From Symbiodinium natans (Eukaryota; Sar; Dinophyceae; Suessiales; Symbiodiniaceae), in contig CAJNDS010000385.1 in assembly GCA_905221605.1 (NCBI GenBank), positions 1-64,000 on the forward strand: DNA of 64,000 nt, read 5' to 3'. The notes below the pieces were generated by a model. That model saw only the letters and a list, made by a program, of their open reading frames with translations. It made no database searches and had not been told where the DNA came from. A program made the position numbers and the translations under genes. This document shows positions 42,928 to 53,657 of the stretch, piece after piece. Positions within the stretch are counted from its first letter, which is position 1. Every line of letters starts with the position of its first letter.

Positions 42928-43825
42928 TGTTGAAGGTTGAGGGTTGGCTTCAGGTTTAGGGTTTAGGTTCAAGCTTAGACTCTTCGGCTCGTGTAATGCA
43001 TCGCCGTCCGTGCTCACGCCAGGGGGGGGGGTGGGGCGGGGGGATGGGGGGAAAGGGGGGGGCCCTCCTGGGAAGGGCTTGGTCCTGGACCGTTCGCTTG
43101 CGGACCCCGGTTTCCTAGGGGGGGTACCCATTTGAGGAAAAAAAGGGGGTCCGAAAAATGGCATTGTGGGGGGGGGGGGGGGAACAACCTGTACACCTCC
43201 GGCCCAAAGCCTCGGCGGATTGCGTCCATCTCGTGTGCGTTTCTTTCATCTGCACTCACCGAGCATGGTGTCAGAATCCGTGTTAAATATATAAGGCTTG
43301 GGTTTAGAACTGAAGCCTAAACCTCTCTAGGGTGTAGGGCTTACATTATAGACCCAAGAGTAACCTCGGTATGAAAATGGTACCGTCTTTGCCTTAAAGG
43401 GGCTTGTAAGGGAACCTAAGCCCCAAAATAAGGGAATACGGGCCTACTCCTGGTCCTACTCGCCGGGAATTCAGGATGTAGCCTCCCATGTAGTATTGTG
43501 GCTTCATGAGGGATACCATCGGACTAGAGTTCTGGGGTCTTGAGGGTGTTTGGGGCATGTCGGTTTCGTGGGCCCAGGAACTGCAGCAGCCGTGTCTGCA
43601 ACCTTAGCAACCCTCAGCCTCAGAAACCGTCACAAGCCCTCAACCCCTGAAACCTAGAGGCCCTAAAGTACCCTAAGCCCTAAACCCTAAACCCTCACAA
43701 ACCCTAACCCTCAGAAACACTGACACAGAAACGACCTTATCCTTGAGGAGGTGCCTCCCCCTCCACCGCCGAAGAAGCGGCGGCGCCGCGTCGATCCGGG
43801 GGATCGACCCGCCGAGCCGAAATGA
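42158..43825 (+). CDS. Pro-rich protein with C-terminal nuclear signal, last two exons
   Basis: Exon 42158 to about 42231, after GGACCAG, reads AKQVELLNQPKEAPPPPEPE then EELG. Exon 43748-43825, after CTTGAG, reads EVPPPPPPKKRRRRVDPGDR then PAEPK and TGA. Phase is 0 on both sides and composition is continuous. KKRRRR is a likely nuclear-localisation signal. The 1.5-kb intron starts with TTTAGGG and ends with CCCTAAA (43675-43700), and holds long G tracts and an inverted introner-C. Earlier P/Q-rich islands (29966, 32998, 37211) may be upstream exons. Confidence 0.55.
42520..43180 (+). repeat. Poly-G-rich tracts
   Basis: 42530-42630, 42860-42925, 43020-43075 and 43160-43182 are nearly pure G on the + strand with rare T or A. 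Many four-tract G-quadruplex patterns are present in the transcribed strand orientation. Confidence 0.85.
43363..43440 (-). mobile_element. Introner-C copy, inverted
   Basis: Read on the - strand it gives CCCTTATTTTGGGGCTTAGG, TTCCCTTACAAGCCCCTTTA, matching PDZ intron 1. It lies inside the long intron of the Pro-rich gene, so its own splice sites face the wrong way. Confidence 0.6.
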
Positions 43826-43837
43826 CAGAGGAAAAAG

Positions 43838-44145
43838 TTGGGCTTAGGGCTTAGGGCTTAGGGCTTAGGGCTTAGGGCTTAGGGCTTAGGGCTTAGGGCT
43901 TAGGGCTTCGGGCTTCGGGCTTAGGGCTTAGGGCTTAGGGCTTAGGGCTTAGGGCTTAGGGCTTAGGGCTTAGGGCTTAGGGGCTTGGGGCTTGGGGCTT
44001 GGGGCTTGGGGCTTGGGGCTTAGGGCTTAGGGCTTGGGGCTTTGGGGCTTGGGGCTTGGGGCTTGGGGCTTAGGGCTTAGGGCTTAGGGCTTAGGGTTTA
44101 GGGTTTAGGGTTTAGGGCTTAGGGTTTAGGGTTTAGGGTTAAGGG
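43838..44145. repeat. Variant telomeric array (GGGCTTA type)
   Basis: About 40 heptamers of TTAGGGC, with a middle block of GGGGCTTG, turning back to TTTAGGG at the 3' end. A point change (T to C) has been spread across the whole array. Confidence 0.9.
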
Positions 44146-44599
44146 GCTTAGACCCGATTGGGGTTTGGGGGGTTTTTTTGGGGGGTCTAGGTTTTATAGG
44201 CTTGAGGGGTTGAGGGTATCCGAAAGAAAGGTGGGTTTGCATTGCGGGGGTCTGGTGGGTCTCTTGAATCGAAAGACAATAGCCGTTCCGGGCTAAAGCC
44301 TTGAAAAAGGCTTGACAGACTGTTTTCAAAGAGGGTCTTGAAGTCGTATATTACCGTATATTGTTCAAGCCGCAAGCTCTAAAGCCACCTCTAACCGGTT
44401 CGGTGTCATGGTATTACCCTAAGCCCTAAACCCTAAGCCCTACACCCTCAACCCTAAAGTCTGGCTGAGGGCTCGCGCCGCCACGTGAGAGCCCGAAGCC
44501 CCGAGCGACTTAACCACACGCCACGTGCAGCCCAGGCAGGCAAAGCTGGGGCTGCTGAACACTTTGGCAAGATGAGCACCCAGCAGTGCGCGTCTCCCG

Positions 44600-44893
44600 G
44601 TCGGTCCTTCGCCCAGACGAACCCAAGGATTGCGCCGGCCCCCCCAGCCTTTCCGGCAAGACCAATTTGAGCCTCAGGGACAGAGCGGGCAATGTTGTCC
44701 CACCTTCCAAAAGGGCAAGAGTAAGGATAAGGACAAAGGCAAAGGCAAGGACAAATCCTTTGGCAAAAGCAAGATGGTGCAGTGGAATCTATCCCTAGCA
44801 GATAGGAAGGCCAAGCAACAAGAGCTTACGGCGAAATCCAGGTGTCTTCGTTGTGGAGCAGGCTGGAGACAAGGAATGCAGAATCAGAAGTAG
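44600..44893 (+). CDS. Lys-rich exon with CxxC
   Basis: Frame ends with KGKSKDKDKGKGKDKSFGKS, KMVQWNLSLADRKAKQQELT, AKSRCLRCGAGW and a TAG. The Lys/Asp/Gly stretch followed by a CxxC half-knuckle is coding-like. The upstream part is less certain. Confidence 0.45.
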   Translation, partial: VGPSPRRTQGLRRPPQPFRQDQFEPQGQSGQCCPTFQKGKSKDKDKGKGKDKSFGKSKMVQWNLSLADRKAKQQELTAKSRCLRCGAGWRQGMQNQK

Positions 44894-46284
44894 TGGAACT
44901 GAGACTCCCCCACGCAGCCAGCCACCCCTGCAGCGACAAGTGCAGTTTTTGTAGCGAAGTTGAACCTCTATTCCTGTCGGTGGGCGAGCAGACACCTCTT
45001 CGTTTTTCGGCACACCAGGTCGGGCCCATTGCCACCACACTGAACACGTTTGCATCCACATTGGCTGAGTCCACGAGGCGTGACATGAGCCCCACGCAAC
45101 GCTCCCAACGCCGCCAATGCCGGCGCAGGCTGCCCAGAGGCACACAGCGCACAGCCATGATGCGCTCGTCCCTTGGTGGTCCATGCCTGCTGACTCTCCA
45201 CATGCACCGCGCAAAGATGTTTGGCAGCTGCAGCTGGAAGGTCTCTGGCCACGCCGGTCATTTCAAAGTCGCTGAATGCGCAGAGCTCAAGACTCAAGGC
45301 GCCGACGTGCCTAGCAAAGGGCGCGTTGTCGGCCAAATGCTCAGCCGCTTTAGAAGGCTTGTGAGAAGGCTTGTGAGAAGGCTTGTGCTTGCCAGCACCC
45401 GACACAAACCACCGCTGGTGCGGACTTGCACGTGTTGCAGCAGTCTGGATGCCGTGTAGGTGGAAAGCAAGTGTAGTAAGATGTCTGGTAGCTGCAGCTG
45501 GAAGGTCTCTGGCCACGCCGGTCATTTCAAAGTCGCTGAAAGCGCAGAGAAATCACAAGGACAACGTTGCATGCAGATGGGAGATGGCTTGTGAGAAGGC
45601 TTGAGGGAAGGCTTGTGCTTGTGAGCGCCCGACGCAAACCACCGAGGAACGAATCGAATTTTCCCTCCAGTCGGTGTTGACTTGCACATGTTGCAGCAGC
45701 GTGTATAAGCTCAGGTCCTTAAGAACAGGCATTGCATAGTCATAAAGGGCTCACGCATGCAGTAGCAGTTGCACGGCAAGGCACGACAGAATTTTAATTT
45801 CTCAGCTTGGTGAAGAGGATCGAGCAGTTCTTAGGAGCCTTTCTGAGTTGTGACTTGGTACCTCTCCTTCTTGAAAGCTACACTATGAGCCTCACACCCT
45901 GAATTCATGTCGAAGCAACTTTCATCGAGTATCTTTGATGACAAGCACGCTTTGTTTTGGGCATTTTGCTTGAGTTGTTCATGAGCTTGCAGTCCGATCC
46001 GTGCATCTCCCGGATGATAGCAAGCCCCCCCCCCCCCCCCCCCCCCCCCGACCAACCCCTCCCAGCATACACCCCCTATGCCAAAGTTTTTTTGGGAAGT
46101 ATGCTCGAGACGTGTCTATGCGATGGCGCGGGGCCGGACCACGATGCGAGGCGCCGGGGCCATGCGCTCGGAACCAACCGTGTTGTGTGCATGTGTGTGT
46201 GTGTGTGTGTGTGTGTGTCTCCGTCTCTGTCTGTCTGTCTGTCTGTCCGTCTGTCCGTCTGTCTGTCTGTCTGTCTGTCTGTGT
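44894..46284. other. Tandem duplicate and microsatellites, no supported gene
   Basis: 45225-45440 is repeated at 45489-45700 (264-bp offset; shared GTCTCTGGCCACGCCGGTCA). An open frame on the - strand across it is doubtful. 46027-46050 is poly-C, and 46190-46290 is (GT)n and (CTGT)n, which marks the left edge of duplication copy A. Confidence 0.5.
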
Positions 46285-46611
46285 GTGTGTGTGCAGGAGA
46301 CCTCCTAGGCTCTCTGTGTTAGAAGCATGGAAAGCTAGACAGTCCAATTGACTCCCGACCCACCTTGACCTTCGATGACATTCTCACATCGGCCCCACTC
46401 TTCCGATCTGGGTCCCCCCCCCCTCCCTGGCTCAAAGAAGCCCATGGACGCAAAGATTCTGCAAAGTCAACGCCAAGGCCGCGTGAAGTTGTATTCTGAA
46501 AGTTGCTATCATTTATTAAAAATACGGGCAGAAAAGCGCATCTTGCCCGTAGAACTAGCGGGATAACAGTCAATGAAGCCATGCAAAGCCATGCCGGCAA
46601 GATTGGTCAAA

Positions 46612-46661
46612 CCCTAAACCCTAAACCCTAAACCCTAAACCCTAAACCCTAAACCCCAAAA
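46612..46661. repeat. CCCTAAA array present only in copy A
   Basis: Copy A reads GGTCAAA, 50 bp of CCCTAAA units, then TGTCACAAG. Copy B (53481) reads GGTCAAATGTCACAAG with nothing between. AAA is shared at both edges. Confidence 0.9.
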
Positions 46662-46889
46662 TGTCACAAGCACCACACCGGAGTTGCTATCAAGCCTCGT
46701 CTGAGCTGCTTGCCACCCGAAGCTCTTGAGCTTGAAGCTGCTGCTCAGCCCCCCATTTAGGGTTTAGGGTTTAGGGTTTAGGGTTTAGGGTTTAGGGTTT
46801 AGGGTTTAGGGTTTAGGGTTTAGGGTTTAGGGCTTGCGGTTCAGGGTTCAGGGATTAGGGATTAGGATTTAGGGTGCGGGCCCATCGCC

Positions 46890-47120
46890 ATGGAGTGCTG
46901 GCTGGAGAACGGGCACTCCCTGACCTTCATTCCGGACCCTGAGCACACACCCGGTGCTCACCAAACGACCTTCAACTGCCTCTCGGTTAATGGGGTTTCA
47001 GTCTACAGCCTTTCCTCACCAAGGCTCGTGCCCTACACCCCGGCACCTCCCCAGTTTCAAGTGGCAAAGGTGTTCGGGTGCAACTTCTGCTTCAGGCATT
47101 CCAGTGGGGGTTCTGCGAGA
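46890..47120 (+). CDS. Two exons of unknown protein, copy A
   Basis: Exon 1 46890-46985 reads MECWLENGHSLTFIPDPEHT then PGAHQTTFNCLS. Exon 2 47055-47120 reads FQVAKVFGCNFCFRHSSGGS then AR and is followed by GTAAGG. The 69-bp intron is GT-AG and all phases are 0. The same ATG, donor, acceptor and second donor exist in copy B. The TTTAGGG array 46755-46875 lies directly upstream. Later exons unknown. Confidence 0.5.
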
Positions 47121-48249
47121 GTAAGGTCAGACGCCAGCGGATTCGATTCATTGGCACGTACCACCAAAATAGGAGCTTGTGCTATGGCTTCGCTCCCATA
47201 TCTTTAAGTCCATGCTGTTTGGGGTCGTGGCCGGCATGAATGTTTTTTTCTCGCTTTCTTCCCTTCTGTAGTCGATTTTTCATCGACACCAGTGATACGC
47301 AACGATACGCGCTGCCTCCCCGAAGGGGCAAAAAAGTCCACTCAATACCCGGCGCCTGAAGCCCCACGAGGCTTCTACGCCGGGGCGGCTGCGTTTTTCC
47401 TCTGTGGTCTGTGCATCCTCCGTGAGCGGTGTCGACGGGACGCGGCTCGAAAGCACTTGGGATTTCCGATGGTTTCTTCCATAGCGGGTCTGAGATTGAG
47501 AGGCATGGGGGTGATGCCATCTCAGGGCATGAAGAGTTAGCTTGAACTTTTGGGCTTCGGGGGGGAGGGGGGTAGGCCGTGAGACTGAGTAGACGCTGTG
47601 CTGAACCCCACATCCCAAGAGGTGGCTTCGGACGACTTCTATCTGCTCTTCTTCTTCTTGGGTGCCACTGGCCACGCCTGTGCTGGTGCTGCCTTACAGG
47701 AGCCAACGTGTGGTTCAGGGTTGCTTGGGTTCAGGGTTTTGGAGCCAAGGCCAAGGCTGTGCGCAAAGTCCTCAGCGTGAGCTGTGCATTTTCAGCACGG
47801 CATACGCAGGGAGGTGGACGATGTTGTCAATTACTGTTGGTCACTGCCCACAGAGTGTGCCAGTTGGGCTTAAGTGGAGCTTTATGTGCCTATAGGGCCT
47901 GCCAGCGGCTCAAACCTTTCGAGCCTTAAATTCCAAACGAGGGAAGAGCCAACTCCTTGAGCACGTGCCTGTCGAAGCTCTCAGGCGACCGCCGGTGACA
48001 ACTGGGGCACCGCGGTGGCCAAGGCCTGTTAGTCCCAGATTATTCAACCCCCCACCTGAAGCCGCAAACCCGTACACCCTCAACTTCTCAAGCCCTTATA
48101 AACTTAACTTAAGCCCTGAAGCCGCGACCATACAATCTCAACCTGAAAGCCTCAGAATTTGGACCCTCCCAAGACCTTAGGGGACCAGAAGCCCCCTGAG
48201 CTTTTTCCCCGAAGTCCCGAATACCCGCAACCCCGAACCCTGGATAAGG
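47121..48249 (+). other. Possible exons, copy A
   Basis: Stretches similar in both copies: 47377-47489 (STPGRLRFSSVVCASSVSG) and 47616-47700 (EVASDDFYLLFFFLGATGHA). They are open in both copies, which hints at coding, but frames and joins are uncertain. Confidence 0.3.
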
Positions 48250-48395
48250 GGTGTGTCTTCTCAGCCGAATGCCAGGTCCTCATGGTCTTGTCCAGTGGCG
48301 CTCTGCTCTTGGACAGCTGCTGCGCTCTGGAGAACGCCTACCACTACCAGAAGAAGTTCCTGAAGCGAGGCGCCAGGGGGGACTGCAAGAGCTGA
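48250..48395 (+). CDS. Terminal exon, copy A
   Basis: Reads VFSAECQVLMVLSSGALLLD, SCCALENAYHYQKKFLKRGA, then RGDCKS and TGA. Copy B is identical except ENAYHY is shortened to EKAC, an in-frame change, so the frame is maintained. Confidence 0.6.
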
Positions 48396-48922
48396 ACTGT
48401 CTCCAGGGATCTGACGTGCCAGTTGCTGTGTGGTTCCATGTGGTTTCGTACCATGGTTGTGCGGTGATGTGTGGTGACATCCTGCAGAAGCTCAGCCTGA
48501 GCCAAAAAAAACCCAGGATGCAACTTGCAAGTTGCTGCCATGATGGGAGTTCGCCTGGTCGGTCGGAAATGCGGGCTTGCATTTCGATTCTTTTGGGTCA
48601 CTCCGGCGCAAATGGCTCCTAAAGTTAGTTCTAAATATGTGTGCCTGAACCCCAAACTGCAAACTCAATGCCTCGGCCGTCCCCCCAATGAGCTCGGAGG
48701 TCGGTAGCACCCACGATGGGCCCGGTACAGCCCGGAGACCCTAAACCCCAGATGCATCATTGAAAATGATGACGTTGTATCACCAACCGGACCAAGAACC
48801 AACCGAAGCCTTGCCGGCCTTGTGTGGGTGCGAGGGTCGAAACCCCAATCCCTAAACCCTAAACCCTAAACCCTAAACCCTAAACCCCAATAATGCAAAA
48901 ACCCCACCCTGTTGGGACGCAG

Positions 48923-49034
48923 GCTTCTTCGGCCTGTGCATCGGTTTGCTGGCCGGTGGGCTGCTGACGGCCCTGCTCGTCTGGGGGTCCCACTTCCAGG
49001 CCGCTGAGGGGTCACCGAAGCCCTATGCTAGCGG
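48923..49034 (+). CDS. Membrane-span exon, copy A
   Basis: After GGACGCAG reads FFGLCIGLLAGGLLTALLVW then GSHFQAAEGSPKPYASG. A Gly/Leu-rich membrane helix of about 20 residues followed by a polar tail. Directly bracketed by CCCTAAA (48845-48893) and TTTAGGG (49036). Copy B differs by one residue (T to A). Confidence 0.6.
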
Positions 49035-49465
49035 CGTAGGGTTTAGGGTTTAGGGTTTAGGGTTTAGGGTTTAGGGTTTAGGGTTTAGGGTTTAGGGTTT
49101 AGGGTTTAGGGTTTAGGGTTTAGGGTTTACGGTTTAGGGCCCTATGTATTCTAAGTAAACCTGATGAACCTAAAGCTTGAGCCCTACAAGGCTCGCTGAT
49201 GCAGGGTTATAAGGTTTAGTGTTCATGTGCTGTGCATTGAGAGCCCCACCTTCCCCGACCCACTTACGCCCGCAATGACAGCTAGGGTCTAAAGGTGAGG
49301 GAGAGGGCCTCCATGGATGGGGGACTGGATTTTAGGTTTATATAGGGTTTAGGGTTTGAGCTTTATTCGGGTGAAGGGTTTAGGGTTTAGGCGTCGGGCT
49401 TAGGCTCTGTCTGTGCACAGAACGCAGGTCACCATGTACTTCCTCGCAGCCTTAGCGCTGCTTTG

Positions 49466-50200
49466 CTGTGTCGCGCGGGCCACTGTATGGTATGTTGAGC
49501 CGGAGTCCGTCGAGAATTTTCTTCGGCCACTGGGCTAAGCTTGTCCGAATTGGGCAGAAGACCCGCGTAAATAAACTGACGTCAGCGCGGCGTTCCCCCC
49601 CCCCCACCCACTTCGGGTTTCAGCTGCTTTTTGTTTGCTGTGCAAATCGTTGTATGCTGGCTTCCCCAGTTTGGGGCCGAGCTAAACCCTCAAGCAACCC
49701 CTAAACCCTTTTGAATACTGGTCTCCGGATCCTAAACCCCAAACCACCTTGAGGTTGCCGCGCCCTGCGCTCCAAGGTTTGACTCTGCCGCCTCGATGCT
49801 GGCCGGGGCCCTGGATGCCGCCTTGTTCGAGCCCCGCTGCGGCCGCTCGGCTCCGCGGAAGTCGACGCAACCTTGTTTGGGCCCTCGGCTCATGGGGCTT
49901 CAAAGGGTCGGGTTTAGGGTTTTATAGGGTTTAGGGGGGTTTAGGGGTAAATCGGGTATAGGGTGCAAGAAGGGGAACCCCAAGTTTGATCCGCCATGGT
50001 GCGAAGCCCCATCCACCACGCGCCGCGTTGTCGCGTCTCCGCCGAGGGAGTTTCGCACACGCCTGCACCCTGAAACCCCCGCTACCCCTAAACCCTAAAC
50101 CCCACTACCCCTGCTCTGCAAGGCTATGCAGGCCACCCTAGCTGCTACGCGAAATGCCCCTGGGCGCCCGGCATGCACTTCCTGCACCTTGGCTGCTATA
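49466..50200 (+). CDS. Secreted-protein exons, copy A
   Basis: 49433-49490 contains ATG with MYFLAALALLCCVARATVW, a signal peptide, in a stretch shared with copy B. 49780-49905 reads SMLAGALDAALFEPRCGRSA. 49990-50075 reads MVRSPIHHAPRCRVSAEGVS. 50117-50200 reads QGYAGHPSCYAKCPWAPGMH then FLHLGCY, Cys-rich. All are shared with copy B. They plausibly form one secreted protein, but joins are unproved; the signal-peptide ATG itself is near 49433. Confidence 0.4.
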
Positions 50201-50404
50201 GCGTTTAGCGTTTATGGTTTAGCGTTTAGGGTTTAGGGTTCAGGGTTTAGGAAGGCTTGGGGTTTAAGGTTACAGGGAAGCTCAAGCTCCGCCGGCTCGT
50301 GGTGTTTTTGGTACTCCCCTTGCAGGGTGATGTGGCATGTTTCCCAAATTCTGCAACCTGGGCCTAAGACGTGAATCCCCAGGCCCGAGCTATCCGCTCC
50401 ATCG

Positions 50405-50668
50405 CACGCCCTCGGATCTATACATATATATATATGTGTGTGTATGTATGTATGTATGTATGTATGTAGGTATGTAGGTATGTAGGTATGTAGGTATGTA
50501 GGTGTGTAGGTGTATGTATGTATGTATGTAGGTATGTAGGTATGTATGTAGGTATGTAGGTATGTAGGTATGCAAGTATGTATGTAATGTAATGTAATGT
50601 AATGTAATGTAATGTAATGTAATGTAATGTAATGTAATGTAATGTAATGTAATGTAATGTAATGTGTC
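50405..50668. repeat. GTATG/GTAGG and AATGT microsatellites
   Basis: (TATG)n and (GTAGGTAT)n to 50580, then about 16 copies of AATGT. Present in copy A only. Confidence 0.9.
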
Positions 50669-50794
50669 TGTTTCTATTTATCTAGGGTGCCCCGTGCTCT
50701 GCTAGTGCCGGGAGTAAGTCGCCCTAAGCCCACAAGCTAACACACCCAAGCCTCCGAGTCGCAGCGTGGGCTCCAAAAGCCCGAAAGCCGAGAG

Positions 50795-50937
50795 AGCAGG
50801 ATCTGGGTGGTCTGCACCATCTTGGGTGGCCTTGGCATGACCATCCTCCAGCTCTGCGCGCCAGCGCCGCGGCTTTGTGATCGCCTCTCCGTCAGAGGGT
50901 CCTTGGGTCGGGTGGGGCTTAGTTGCAACAAGAATGT
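50795..50937 (+). CDS. Hydrophobic exon, copy A
   Basis: Reads RIWVVCTILGGLGMTILQLC then APAPRLCDRLSVRGSLG. Copy B reads RIWAVPTILNSLGMTFLQLC and APAPRLCAHRSFRGSLG. A membrane helix is likely. Confidence 0.4.
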
Positions 50938-51040
50938 GGGTTGTTCCCCCCTTGTTGTACTTACAGTCCTTAATAGGGATGATAGTACCCCTTATTCTTA
51001 TCCTTCTTAAGGACTGTTAGTATCAGGGGCAACATCCCAA
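50938..51040. mobile_element. MITE-1 insertion, absent from copy B
   Basis: GGGTTGTTCCCCCCTTGTTG...CAGGGGCAACATCCC with inner ACAGTCCTTA/TAAGGACTGT arms. AATGT lies at both ends (50933 and 51041). Copy B at 58515 lacks it. Confidence 0.85.
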
Positions 51041-53087
51041 AATGTAATGCATGTATCTCTGCGGGGGGTTGTAGTGTTTGGGATTGTGCGGGGCTTGGGC
51101 TTGGGCTTGGGCATGGGCTTGGGCTTGAGCTTTAAACCGTTTCAGGGTCCGGGAGGGCTTCAAGAAGTTTGGGGCGGGGGGGGGGGGTTGTAGGGGTTTC
51201 AGGGCTTTAGGGTAGTAGGGTTGCCACCTTTTGGGTGGCTTCCCTGTCGCGTGTTGAAAAACCCAGGAGCATTGGGCCTTCCCTCGGCTCTGGCGCGACC
51301 AGCCCACGGTGCGGTCCGGGCCGTTTCAGCCGGTGCCCCCACCGCCGTGGTAGTGGGCTTTGGAGTGGAGAGGTTGGGAGAGTTTCAGGAGGGTTTAAGA
51401 ACAACTTGGAGCCCAGCAAATAAGTTTTCGGTATCAAAAAGGCTATCAAGTCATCCAGGGAGGAGATAGAAAGCCAGCTAGGCCGGACGGAAGGAACTGT
51501 CTCGTCTGCCCCCGTGCCTCCCCCCCCCTTTCCCGCCCTGTTTAAGCCGGGCAAGCTCAATTGCTTCTCATACTCAACGGATTCCATTCTCGTGATACGG
51601 GCATGTTTAAGGGGAAGGGAGGCACTGGTCCCAGGTCCTGGGTGCAGAGAGCCCTTTTCTGTTTCCGCGAACTTCATTCCAAAAGTTGCTTTGATGCGTG
51701 AGTGCTTTTTGCTTTTGTTTTCTTGATCCGTCCTCGCTCAGAATAGGAAAGTCTGTTGATCACCCCCAATGGGTTTCGGAGGGGGAGTCCAAGAGTCTAA
51801 GGGGGGTTTTTGGGAGCCGAGGAAGGGGAGTTTTGAGTTCAGATTTAAGGGCGTAGGAGGGTTCAAGTTCAGGGTCTGCGAGCACTCGAAAGCCCATTGC
51901 ACGCAGGGGTTCGGTTTCAGGTGGCTCCAAAAATTTGGACGCCACCTGCCGTTTTTGCGGCTGCTGCTGCGCAAGCCCCGGGCCAAGTTTGCAAGCCCTT
52001 GACCTTGAATGCCTGGTCAGTGGTTGAAGCTTGCGCACGGTCGAAAACTTGTGCAGCGAGCTATAGTCTTCCCAGGTGTTCTGTCCCAGTTTTGTTAGTT
52101 TCAAACTCAAAGGAAGAACCAACATTTCTTTTCAGCATGGCTCTTGGGACTCTTGGGGGGAGTATAGTGAGCTTTGCCACAAGCCGGGCTCGCATGGCGA
52201 AGAAAAAGACCGTGCCTTAGGTACCTGCATTGACACATTGATCTACAGGCCCTGGACCCGAAGCCCAGCATGCCAAGCGAAAGCCGCGGTAAAGCCCCGA
52301 CTCGAAACCCGAACGCCATCCTTGGCCCTTCGGTGTGCATGTATCCCCAAACCCCCTAAGTCCCCTCGCATCTCTGTGCGGTGGTACTTACACTTCTTGT
52401 GTCTCCACGCGCCACCCTCAGAATCCCCACATGCATCGCAGGGACTGGCAGGACGCCTGATTGGGTTGCTGCTAGAGGCCACTCGAGTCTTCGGCGCCGC
52501 TCAGGGAACTCCAAGGGTGATCGCGCCGCGAGCAACCCATCTCCTCCCAATATTTCCTTTTTCTTCGGCCATGGCCACAGGTCCCACCTCGAAGCCTGAC
52601 AAGCGCACCGTTATAGTGCAGCCCCCTCCGGAGTTGAAAAGGCCCAGATAGGTGACAAGGCGACGGAGAAGCTCACATCCGCACGGAGCAGTGCAGCCGG
52701 CCTGGCAGGGCTGGTCCTTGGGAAGCAAAGAGTTTTCCTGGCTGAGCAGCGCCTCAGATCAGTGAGTCAAGCGCCCCAGGAATGAGCCAAGCTTGGCGCT
52801 TCAGAGTCCTGAGGATGAACACGTTTTCATGTAACTCTCGGAAACCGCACCATTGTGTTTGTTTTTCTTTTGCTTTGCTTTCGCTCTTTGTTTTTAATTT
52901 GCAAAGAAGATGAAAGAGGTGAAGGTGCGAACAGCCCACAGCTGACGAGGAAGACCACAAAAAGTGCAGCACAGCATCCTGGCTCGCTGGGCTCGCAACA
53001 AATCATCTAGGAGAGCGAGCAGAGAACAAACGATCGAATGTTGTCCAAAAAGGCCACTAAACCCCCCCTAACCCCCCCCCCCCCCCA

Positions 53088-53090
<3 letters not shown>
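51041..53090. other. Rest of copy A and spacer, no firm gene
   Basis: A frame around 52010-52176 (ALGTLGGSIVSFATSRARMA) is also open in copy B. 52481-53090 is spacer outside the duplication, without arrays, ending in poly-C and a (CTGT)n at 53085-53150. Confidence 0.35.
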
Positions 53091-53145
<55 letters not shown>

Positions 53146-53657
53146 GTGTGTGTGTGTGCAGGAGACCTCCTAGGCTCTCTGTGCTAGAAGCATGGAAAGC
53201 TAGACGGTCCAATTGACTCCCGACCCACCTTGACCGTTAATAACATTCTCACATCGGTAGCTTGCCCCCTTCCCCACTCTTCCGATCTGGGTCCCCCCCC
53301 CCCTCCCTGGCTCAAACAAACCCATGGACGCAAAGATTCTGCAAAGTCAATGGCAAGGCCGCGTGAAGTTGTATCTGAAAGTTGCTATCATTTCTAAAAA
53401 CGGGCAGAAAAGCGCATCTTGCCCGTAGAACAAACGGGATAACAGTCAATGAAGCCATGCAAAGCCATGCCGACAAGATTGGTCAAATGTCACAAGCACC
53501 ACACGAGGGTTGCTATCAAGCCTCGTTGCCGCCCGAAGCTCTTGAGCTTCAAGCTCCCGAGCGGTTTGCTGTTCAGCCCCCATGTCGGGTTTAGGGTGTA
53601 GGGTTTAGGGTTTAGGGTTTAGGGCGCGGTTAGGGTTTAAGGTGCGGGCCCATCGCC

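Larger units (their letters stand above)
46285..52480. repeat. Segmental duplication copy A
   Basis: Collinear with copy B (53135-60140) over its whole length: shared landmarks include 46295/53150, 46890/53658, 48250/54928, 48923/55626, 49466/56092, 50117/57723, 50795/58370 and 52130/59790. Differences are mainly array lengths, microsatellites and one MITE. Confidence 0.9.

Noticed and set aside
44968-45525. 185-codon - strand frame with KPSHKPS repeats
   Set aside because: It spans a DNA tandem duplicate and shows no bias; the + strand has an equally open frame.
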